From Otis tarda (lineage: Eukaryota > Chordata > Aves > Otidiformes > Otididae), in NCBI GenBank assembly GCA_026413225.1, contig CM048552.1, positions 55,629,001-55,693,000 on the forward strand: DNA of 64,000 nucleotides. Direction: 5' to 3'. This document shows, piece after piece, positions 41,501 through 64,000 of this stretch (position 1 is the stretch's first letter; every line of letters starts with the position of its first letter). A model generated the notes under the pieces. The model searched no databases and was not told where the DNA came from. It worked only from the letters and a program-made list of their open reading frames with translations. The position numbers and the translations under genes are program-made.

Positions 41501-44500
41501 AATTCATTTAGAACATCTGAGTTAGCACCCACATTCTCCCCACAGCAGTGTTTCAAGTGGGAATAAGTAGAAAAGCCATGCTGAGTCACAGCTAAGGTCC
41601 ACCTAGGCCCTCTTTGCTGACAATAGCCATAAGCAGGTGCCTACAAAACATCTCTAAGAAACTGGGCATTTATGAAAGAGTATTTCCCTGAGCACATCCT
41701 CCACACTTCTGCTTTCTTCATTTCAAGGCTGCATCTTCATAACGGTAATTAACTGCTTTTCATGGACCTCTCCCGCACAGAACTAAAAACTTTTGAATCC
41801 ATTTATACTTTTGACATTCCAAATCTCCCACGAATGGTCTACAACTTAAAACTTAAAAGTTGTCAAAACCTGTCATCTGATCATTTCATTTGGTGTTCCC
41901 TTTGTTTGTATATTATGAAACATAGCAACTAATCATTCCTACTCATCCTCTCCGCGCTTTCCATAACCATACATATCTCTCATCTCTTACCCTCTGTTTT
42001 CTCTTTTCTAAACTGAGCAGGTTTGTCCAGCATGTACCCCACACTTTTGATAATCCTTGATGCCCTTTCTGTGACTTTTCTATTTTCAATGTATCCTTTT
42101 TGGAAATAAAATAACAAGAATCCAAGATGGTATTTAAGACTCTACCATTCGCTCTATTCATTTGTCTAATCCCCCAAGCACTTGCCCTTTTTATATTGTC
42201 ATAAGCCTTCAGTTTCATTTTATAACGCATTTAAATGTATTCTGGATTATAAGTATTGAGGCTACATGTTGATGTTAGACACAAAAACACATCTAAAGGG
42301 TAGCAATGCTTGTTATTTCAAGAGTAAGTTAACATGTATCTAAAAAACATGAGTAGACTAACAACTTCCCTGTGCGGATCATTTTCCAAGTCTATTATGA
42401 ATAGAACACCTTCAAGTTTCCTATGCTTTGTCTGGTTATGGCTCTGTCAGTAAAAAGATAAGACTAAAACAGCAACACTGTTTGTGATGCTCTCTTGCTT
42501 ATCACGTTCCTCACATTTCACTGATGTGACCGCTGGCATTCACATGGGCACACAAGAAATTCAGAGGGGAGGAAGAACTATTAGTTTCAAAACTACATTT
42601 CCATGGGTGACCCTCAAGAAGCTAACAAGAACTTCCAACTGTCTTTGTCATACTGTCATACCCCCTGCACCTCCCCAGGTTCATGATAGTCCTGAATTGA
42701 TGTCACAGAACACCTTCCAAACCTATACCAATCAGACCCTGCAAACCACGTCTCGCCTCATTGCCCCTCCATTTTTTGTTACCTTTCAGCTTGGCCACCA
42801 AATGCCTGAACTCCTCAATGGTGTAAGCTTCATCAACTCCTGTGAGAGCAATTGCCCCATCTGTGCCTGATCTGGGCCCGTCCCACAACTCTCGGCTTGG
42901 ATCTCTCCGGGGCACAAAAAGTATGGATTTGTGGGAGGGCAGCGCTTTGCCAGGAATGCTCTGCAGCACCAGGATGCTGTCAGGCTCCTGGAACCCACAG
43001 AGGTACAGGAAGTTAGTGTCCTGGTGGAAAACGTAGGGGATGTCATTGCTCATGTAGTATGTGGGGTTGGATAGCAGAATCACTGTGTGGTCCAATCCAG
43101 CCCAGCTACGGGCTTCTTTCTGGATCAATGCCATCAGTTTGTGTCGGCGAAGACCATATTCCACCTGTGACAATCCTGGGGTTACCTCTCCTACGAATAC
43201 AAAACAGATCAGATTAAGACATGCAAGGCACTCACGATATTTTACTGTCTCGTGCCTGATTCCTGCCTACTCCTTGATGCCTTTCACATGCACGGCTTCA
43301 CTGTGGTCCCTCATTGGCCTTTCATGCACTTCTTCAGCTTCCATCCCCACAGCACATCCTCACTCAATGTGCTCCTCCATCATGCAAAGACAGAAATTTA
43401 TTTTAACAGATCAAATTTTATGCTACGTATTTCTGTGCAAAAGCAGAAATCACAAAACCTAGTAGATTTATACAAACATCCAAACCAGATGGGTGTTTTC
43501 AGAAAGATATGTAAAATAAAGGGGAAGGGGCAAGGCAAAATGGACTTTGTTTGCTGAAAACTGATGGGTTTTATAGTATGTGGACATTGAACAGAAGATT
43601 ACCTCCTGAGGCTGAGCATTATTTTCCTCAGATAAAGCTAGAATGTCTATTCAAACACACACTAAGACGGCCCAAAGTAACCAGTTCTAAACCACAAGGG
43701 GCGGATTGAGCGTTGCAGGTACTGGGAGATCAGGCAAAAACACAGAGGTTGCAGAGTCCAACCAGTCACAAGATTCCAGGCAGAAAGAAACAACTAGCTG
43801 CAGGCTGGAGACAGACTTTGATTAAGAGAAGGAATCTTCTCCAGGACTGATGTAGCTTTTCTCAATAATTAACAATTTGGATTTTTCCAAAGTTAAGTAC
43901 TATATTCCTAACGACTCTAACTAAACAAACAATCCCTTAGATGAAAGTACCTTTTAAGCTGCTCCAGTCACAAAGGATATGAACTACAGCGATCAAGATA
44001 CCAAAACCAGACTGAAGTTGAAAGAACAACAGCTTAAGTATATGCATTTTTAAAAATGTAAGACTCCTTAACTATGATTTAAATTAATGCATAAGCTTTA
44101 ATCAGTACTTTGGCTGATACTCTATTTTAACATAGATTGCATTTTCACACTGTAAACTTTCTACTTTCATAATCTTTTCTTTCTCTTTAATGTATTATGC
44201 AGTGGCAACTCTAGAATAAGAATTGAAATTTGACTTGTACTGTAAGTGGATTCTTGCTTGAGTGGGGTGGGAGGGGGAATTTCTATCCAGAATGTTTTTC
44301 CGTAACAGAAGCGTTTAAGAAAACCATATATGTTGTATTTGCACTAAACCTAACAGCTTTTCAACACCATAAATCCCCAATACCTATTGGGTGTAAAAGT
44401 TTGGGTTTTGTTTTTAAAGAAAAAAAAAACCAACAAAACCAACATATTTGTTTTACTCTGTAGATCTAGAAATGATAGAGAACACAAAAATTATTTTGAT

Positions 44501-47500
44501 GCAATCTGACCCTATATTTCTGCAATATTACACTGCAAATTCCCTATGCTCCACTGCACTCCAGATAGCTTTCTAACTACCACAAACAGTCCAGTGAAGT
44601 TTAGAAGCTGCAGCAGTGTGGAACACGGGAATCCCATTTCTCTTCTGACTGCAAGGCCTGGAAATTCTTTCTGTCTTAAAGGCATGTGCTTTTAAAAACG
44701 GTAATTGCAACAAAACAACGCTGCACTATTTTAAGGAAAACACCACTCCTCTATTAAACAGAAAATTACTACAGGCAGCTAGAATTAATCTCCAGTGTTT
44801 CAGCTGTGAATACTTTTTAAGTGTCAGCCTCATTCACTGTGAGCTGCTAATCAGGGCCCTGAGCAACCTGACCTAATATTGAAGTTAACTCAGCTTTGAG
44901 CAGAGGGTGGACCTATTAACTTCCTGAGGTCCCTTCTAACCTGAATTATTCTACAGTTAAATATGTAAGTGGATGGTTATACATTCATCTGTTTTCTCTG
45001 TATACCCATCTATGGAAAAAGAACACAGAACCAGAATGTTTTCCTGGACATATTCTTGAATATATTTTTATTTCAATTTTTTTTTTTTTAAGATTTAATC
45101 ATGGTCATCTCATACCTACCTGCTCATTTTCATTAATCTCATAAAACTGCACGACATCAGCTTCTCTTTCATCACTACCTTCTAACTTTATAGCTACAAG
45201 TCTCTTTTTCTTCTTTTCCTTACAGCTTGGATACTCTTCTGAAGTGGATGTGTTCTTTAGACAAGTGATGTCCATCTCCCAATAAGTCTCTTCCCAATCT
45301 CCTTTATTTTGTGACCCACAAGATATTAGATACAAAGCATTCTCGCAGTTCAGCTTGCACAAAGGTCTCCCCCTTAATATAAATCATATGTATTTGCAGG
45401 ACAATGAGCTCATGAAATGCCACTGCCATGAAAGGACTGCAGTACCGAAGTCAGTGACACCAAGCACTCCACAAGAAAAAGGTAAAAAGCTAGTACGTGA
45501 AGCCTATTTTTGGAATCAGTATCATCTCAAACAAGGAAATTAACTAACGAATATAATTACTGCCTAATGAAGGTAATCATAAAGAGCTAAAATCACACAC
45601 ACCTGTATGATAAAGCAAACCAAAACTCTGTCCTCAACATCTCAGCAACAGAAACACAAGAAAGAATACCAATGATTGGCTCATACAGGACCTGAACCTA
45701 ACCTGGTTTGAGAAGGTGTGGATGCGTAAAGGGACTGGGCTGGCCCAAATACCGGTTTGGAATCTTCTTCTGCTGGGCAAGCTGGATGGAAAATCTTCGG
45801 AGAGCACATGACTTGCAAACTGGAGGAAAACAAATGCACCATGTCAAGGTAAAAGACCTGTCCAGTTAGCAAACTGCAGAATTGTTCTCCAGTCATCTGA
45901 CTCTTAGTAGCATTCATTCACCTTATATGACATAAATATACCGTACTAACCTTTCAGTTTGTTGTGCACCGTAACAGTTTATGAAACAATGTGCACACTA
46001 CTCAACTAATGCTCAAATATTCATAAACCAGATTGAAAGAAATTAACATATGCTAAACGTGACAATCCAGCAAGAAACCCCAGAAAGCTATGTTGGTTTG
46101 CAGATGTTTGATTTCCACACTGAGTGTTCTCTCTCCCTTGCTTCCCTCAAACGCCTCTGGGCTTGAAGGACAACATTTGTATATCATCTTTTCTTGACTA
46201 TGTCTTCAAAAATTCTACTCATACTGAACAATTTTTCAAGGCCTTTCCATTCTGTTTTTACTAATAATGCCTCAAAGAAGCCCTCAAATAACACAGGTTT
46301 ATACAGTGATGTGATTTTTTTTCATGTATGAAAGACACCCAAGAGTTCCTGTTTATGTATTTAACTTACTTGACAGTAACATTAGCCAAATTGAAAACAG
46401 AAAGATGCATACGGTTGTCTATCCCTCTTCCAAATCCACATATAGCCAAAGCAGACAAGTTTTAAAGAGGATTACAAGTGTGCATTTGGGAGCTGGGGGT
46501 GCACACAATAAGACAAAGGCTAAAATTAAATATCATTGTCACAAACTTTACCAACTTTGGAATTCTCAGTGACAGCCTTTTGCAGCTGAAGAATTGCTTG
46601 TGCCTATTCACAAATTATCAGACACGTAGAAGGAGATGGTAATAATTTTCATAATATCTACCAGCTGATATTTTCGAAACTGGTTCTCTGTCACTTACCA
46701 TGTGTCTACTACAAAATCAATACATGCTGCCGTAGCATGGCATTGGATTCTTAAAACAAAAGATAAATCAACTCTTCACTACCATAAGCAAGTATAACAC
46801 AAGCAAAACAGCTGCCTGCCTTTCAGTGAGCTGAGACTCAAGAGACTTAGAACAGAATATAGACCATGGACTTTCTGCGGGAGCCAGTATGATTAGCCAC
46901 TAATTGAGGATTACTTATGCATGAGAATTGATAGTCACAACACAAAGCATCCACTGTGTGATGACTGACTGGAGTAGCAGTCTGGAGGCCCAGGCAGTGA
47001 AACAGAATTACAGCTTTTTGTGTAGTTTAAGAAAACAAAACAAAAAAAACCCAACTTCCACAGTTTCTCTCCGCCAACATAGCGGACAAACGGGAAATCT
47101 TGCAACGAGAGGAAAACACGACAGCCATTAAACAAAGCAGTACTTTGAAGACAGCAAGGAGCTTTCCACATCGTTGCTTTATTTTTCAAATCACAAGCCG
47201 TTTTTCCCGCGGATTCAACCGCCACTGGGCCTCCGCCTGCCTCCCCCTGCCCCCGCATCCACGGCGACACGGACGCGCGGGCGCCGTCGCCTCGCAGCCC
47301 GCCCGGCCCTGTGGTGCCGGGGTGGAGGGGCAGAGAAGCGCGGGCTCTAAGCGGCGGTAGGGCTCAGCGTGCGCCGGGCTGCCCGATACCGATACCGCAG
47401 CCCCGGGGGCGGGCAGGGCCCGGAGGCACCGAGCCGGGCTGCCCCGCTGCGGCCAAGTTAAGGCGCGGTGGTGGGGGAAGAAGGGGTCTCTGACCTGAGA

Positions 47501-47555
47501 AGCCGTACCAGCCCCTCACCGCCGCACCAAGCCTCCGGGACGGAAGGCGCGACAT
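32341..47555 (-). CDS. XPNPEP3: XPNPEP3, Xaa-Pro aminopeptidase 3 (mitochondrial aminopeptidase P), complete
   Basis: XPNPEP3 is a metallopeptidase of the M24B (pita-bread) family that removes the N-terminal residue before proline. It is the animal counterpart of yeast Icp55, which trims imported mitochondrial proteins; human mutations cause a nephronophthisis-like disease. Ten exons join in frame: 47555-47495, 45819-45703, 43190-42783, 41006-40804, 39960-39898, 38519-38406, 35982-35897, 35232-35049, 33467-33347, 32507-32341. They total 1524 bases, or 507 residues plus TGA, the family's usual length. The first ~45 residues are Arg-rich and lack acidic residues, a mitochondrial presequence. 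Residues about 61-250 form the aminopeptidase-P N-terminal domain and about 251-500 the catalytic domain. Metal ligands are visible as Asp330, Asp341, His424, Glu451 and Glu475, all intact. The promoter is shared with ST13. Confidence 0.98.
32508..33346 (-). other. XPNPEP3 intron 9
   Basis: 839 bases; includes a short GA microsatellite at 32818-32832. Nothing else is recognised. Confidence 0.9.
33347..33467 (-). CDS. XPNPEP3: XPNPEP3 exon 9 (His and Glu ligands)
   Basis: This 121-base exon codes for [20 protein letters not shown] through [10 protein letters not shown]. His of VGHYLG and Glu of TIEPG are metal ligands. Acceptor GCTAG|GCTG, donor CCAG|GTAAAA. A mutated copy of its surroundings lies in 13.66-15.43 kb, but no copy of the exon itself was found there. 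Confidence 0.97.
33468..35048 (-). other. XPNPEP3 intron 8
   Basis: 1581 bases; its left part belongs to duplication copy B, and it holds a CR1 fragment at 34405-34479. Confidence 0.9.
34405..34479 (-). repeat. CR1 LINE 3' fragment
   Basis: The plus strand reads ACAGAATCACAGAATAG, then GGTTGGAAGGGACC and CATCTAGTCCAACCCCC. This is the reverse complement of a CR1 3' end, about 75 bases, strongly 5' truncated. Confidence 0.9.
35049..35232 (-). CDS. XPNPEP3: XPNPEP3 exon 8
   Basis: This 184-base exon codes for [19 protein letters not shown] through [12 protein letters not shown] to SHFFK, the helical part between the metal-ligand loops. It appears one residue longer than I recall for human, near KSSITES. 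Acceptor TTTCAG|GTTC, donor CAAG|GTACTT. Confidence 0.97.
35233..35896 (-). other. XPNPEP3 intron 7
   Basis: 664 bases, nothing recognised. Confidence 0.9.
35897..35982 (-). CDS. XPNPEP3: XPNPEP3 exon 7 (first two metal ligands)
   Basis: This 86-base exon codes for [19 protein letters not shown] and ITRTWPVNG. The two Asp in LLDGG and YVSDITR are the first metal-binding pair. Acceptor CTCCAG|GATGG, donor GGAAG|GTACGC. Confidence 0.97.
35983..38405 (-). other. XPNPEP3 intron 6
   Basis: 2423 bases, AT-rich, no recognised repeat or RNA gene. Confidence 0.9.
38406..38519 (-). CDS. XPNPEP3: XPNPEP3 exon 6
   Basis: A 114-base exon (38 codons, phase 0) coding [19 protein letters not shown] through [13 protein letters not shown], part of the pita-bread fold. 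Acceptor TTCCAG|TTTG, donor CAAG|GTAAAC. Confidence 0.97.
38520..39897 (-). other. XPNPEP3 intron 5
   Basis: 1378 bases, nothing recognised. Confidence 0.9.
39898..39960 (-). CDS. XPNPEP3: XPNPEP3 exon 5
   Basis: A 63-base exon (21 codons, phase 0) coding [20 protein letters not shown] and a Lys. Acceptor CATAG|GC, donor AAAG|GTGAGT. Confidence 0.96.
39961..40803 (-). other. XPNPEP3 intron 4
   Basis: 843 bases, nothing recognised. Confidence 0.9.
40804..41006 (-). CDS. XPNPEP3: XPNPEP3 exon 4
   Basis: This 203-base exon codes for [12 protein letters not shown] through [18 protein letters not shown], the linker into the catalytic domain. Acceptor TTCCAG|GCGAG, donor GAG|GTATGG. Confidence 0.97.
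41007..42782 (-). other. XPNPEP3 intron 3
   Basis: 1776 bases, largely occupied by an ancient CR1 relic (about 41570-42230). Confidence 0.9.
41570..42230 (-). repeat. Ancient CR1-clade LINE relic
   Basis: Plus-strand blocks in order match the reverse complement of old amniote CR1 copies: GCTGAGTCACAGCTAAGGTC (41580), GACAATAGCCATAAGCAGGTGCC (shown in part), TTTCATTTGGTGTTCCC (41885) and CTCTTTTCTAAACTGAGCAG (42001). The minus-strand frame at 41943-42230 is a worn piece of the RT C terminus, recognisable around [10 protein letters not shown]. It is much more diverged than the CR1 at 10988. Confidence 0.65.
42783..43190 (-). CDS. XPNPEP3: XPNPEP3 exon 3
   Basis: The largest exon (408 bases) codes for the core of the aminopeptidase-P N-terminal domain, from [11 protein letters not shown] through [15 protein letters not shown] and [18 protein letters not shown] to HLVAKLK. 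Acceptor GTAG|GAGAGG, donor AAAG|GTAACA. Confidence 0.97.
43191..45702 (-). other. XPNPEP3 intron 2
   Basis: 2512 bases; contains a CR1 fragment on the opposite strand (44853-44957) and an A/T run at 45078-45090. Confidence 0.9.
44853..44957 (+). repeat. CR1 LINE 3' fragment, degraded
   Basis: GAGCAACCTGACCTA, then TTCCTGAGGTCCCTTCTAAC and CTGAATTATTCTACAG form a worn CR1 3' end, antisense to XPNPEP3. Confidence 0.75.
45703..45819 (-). CDS. XPNPEP3: XPNPEP3 exon 2
   Basis: Phase 1 to phase 1, 117 bases; acceptor CCTCCAG|TTTGC, donor CCAG|GTTAGG. It codes for the rest of the presequence ([12 protein letters not shown]) and the conserved segment [18 protein letters not shown]. Confidence 0.95.
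45820..47494 (-). other. XPNPEP3 intron 1
   Basis: 1675 bases, AT-rich except for the CpG island from about 47200 onwards. No recognised repeat. Confidence 0.9.
47495..47555 (-). CDS. XPNPEP3: XPNPEP3 exon 1, coding part
   Basis: It codes for [20 protein letters not shown] plus one base; donor TCAG|GTCAGA. The ATG has G at -3. A basic, acid-free N terminus fits mitochondrial import. No upstream in-frame ATG was seen before the CpG island. Confidence 0.85.
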
Positions 47556-47706
47556 GTCCAAGGGACACGGCTAACGCGGGGGCTCAGCCGCCCGCCAGGC
47601 CCCGGCCCCCCCCGCGCCGGCCCGGCCCGCACACGGCGGGGCCTTTCTCCCTGCGCGGTGCCGGGCGCTGACACCATCAACGAGCGCGGGCGCCCAGCGC
47701 CGCCAA

Positions 47707-47711
47707 CCAAT
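47707..47711 (+). promoter_or_regulatory. CCAAT box (NF-Y)
   Basis: The plus strand reads AACCAATGAGCG, a good NF-Y context, 152 bases upstream of the XPNPEP3 ATG and 375 upstream of the ST13 ATG. Confidence 0.6.
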
Positions 47712-47890
47712 GAGCGGCGCCGCACCGGCTTAGGTGCCCATGGCGGCCGCCTGCCCCTCCCGGAGAGCGAACGGGAGGAGGGATCCGGGCCACGGTGGGG
47801 ACCCGGCAGTGGGGGTAGGTGGGCAACGACGCCAGATGCGGGGAGCGATGCGGTGTCTGGCGGGACGGGGCCCCTCAGCGGCCACCTCCG

Positions 47891-47905
47891 CTTCTAGAAA
47901 GTTCC
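47891..47905. promoter_or_regulatory. Perfect three-unit heat-shock element
   Basis: CTTCTAGAAAGTTCC fits nTTCnnGAAnnTTCn without mismatch. It lies 181 bases upstream of the ST13 ATG. HSF trimers bind this array; ST13 encodes an Hsp70 co-chaperone, so heat-shock control is biologically sensible, though binding is not shown. Confidence 0.7.
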
Positions 47906-47997
47906 CGCCGCTGCGCGGCGGGGAGGCGGGGCCAGGCCTCGGGGTGGGCGGGGCGTGGCGGGCGGGGGCGGGCCCTCGGGGTAGGCGGAGCCGGCTG

Positions 47998-48005
47998 GAA
48001 GCTTC
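47998..48005. promoter_or_regulatory. Second, two-unit heat-shock half element
   Basis: GAAGCTTC is a head-to-head GAAnnTTC pair within GGAAGCTTCC, 81 bases upstream of the ST13 ATG; weak alone, possibly cooperative with the site at 47891. Confidence 0.4.
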
Positions 48006-48085
48006 CACGGCGCCGCGCGGCGGTTGGGGAGGGAAGCGAGCGGGTTTTGGGTGCTGGTGCCGCCGCCGCCTCCCGCCGCTCCGCC

Positions 48086-63494
<15,409 letters not shown>

Positions 63495-64000
63495 GTATTT
63501 TATTTTTAGCACAATTCTTGAGATAGAGTTGACCGTTATTTCTATGTGGAATATTATAACCACAGTTTGTATAGCATTTGTTCTCAAGACAGGTAAAAAA
63601 TATTTTATGAAGCTTAGAACTTTTCTACAAATAACTCTTTGAGCACTAGTGGGAAGAGGGATGTGGTTCTTTCTCTTTAAGAGGATTGGTGCTGGGTAGC
63701 AAGTAGGGGCAAGACAGAAATCAGTAATGATGGATAACAGAATGAAAGGATTTAGATCTGAGAAAACAACAAAGGTGCAGTATTTGCTTAATAATATGTG
63801 CTGAAAAACACGTCTACAAATGTCTAAATTACCCAGAATGCCTTGGACCCATTCTACGTAAGAACAATAGTTTTAAAATTGAAAACTTGGATTGAATATT
63901 AGGGAAATCTGTGCTGGTTGCAAGCTATTGTTGAACAGAATAGTTTTTCAAAGGAGGTGGTGCAGTTTACCTCATAGAATAGCTGTCCTTGAACAGTTCC
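63495..64000 (+). other. ST13 intron 10, partial
   Basis: Intronic sequence to the right edge; no exon recognised. Confidence 0.85.

Noticed and set aside
42484-42870. 128-codon plus frame next to XPNPEP3 exon 3
   Set aside because: Partly antisense to exon 3 and partly intronic; no independent support.

Overview
The window is vertebrate nuclear DNA, almost certainly from a bird. CR1 LINE pieces with the terminal octamer ATTCTATG appear throughout, together with solo LTRs of avian ERVL-like and ERVK-like families. All genes are split by introns with GT/AG boundaries, and two sharp CpG islands mark the promoters. Gene content and order (RBX1 - XPNPEP3 - ST13) match human 22q13.2. I cannot name the species; the LTR types suggest Neoaves rather than chicken, but this is a guess.

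Layout. (a) 1-10.5 kb holds the 5' part of RBX1 on the minus strand: exon 1 (9923-10000), exon 2 (7470-7548) and more than 7.4 kb of intron 2. The remaining RBX1 exons must lie left of base 1. Intron 2 carries an intact solo ERVL-type LTR with a perfect 5-bp target duplication. (b) 10.5-32.3 kb is gene-free apart from a CR1, an ERVK-type solo LTR and a decayed direct duplicate of the 3' end of XPNPEP3 (13.66-15.43 kb). (c) 32.34-47.56 kb is complete XPNPEP3 on the minus strand. I resolved ten coding exons that join without a gap into 507 codons plus stop. (d) 47.56-48.09 kb is a compact CpG-island promoter shared head-to-head with ST13; it contains a perfect three-unit heat-shock element. (e) 48.09-64 kb is ST13 on the plus strand, exons 1-10 (residues 1-281). 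The C-terminal exons are beyond the right edge.

Roles. RBX1 is the RING subunit of cullin-RING ubiquitin ligases, XPNPEP3 is a mitochondrial aminopeptidase P, and ST13 (Hip) is an Hsp70 co-chaperone. They are neighbours by conserved synteny and do not form one pathway. All are housekeeping-type genes with CpG-island promoters. The least ordinary things here are the XPNPEP3 tail duplication, the heat-shock element between XPNPEP3 and ST13, and the clustered sites (YY1 over the start codon, NRF1, CACGTG palindrome) at the RBX1 promoter. I found no previously undescribed gene system.
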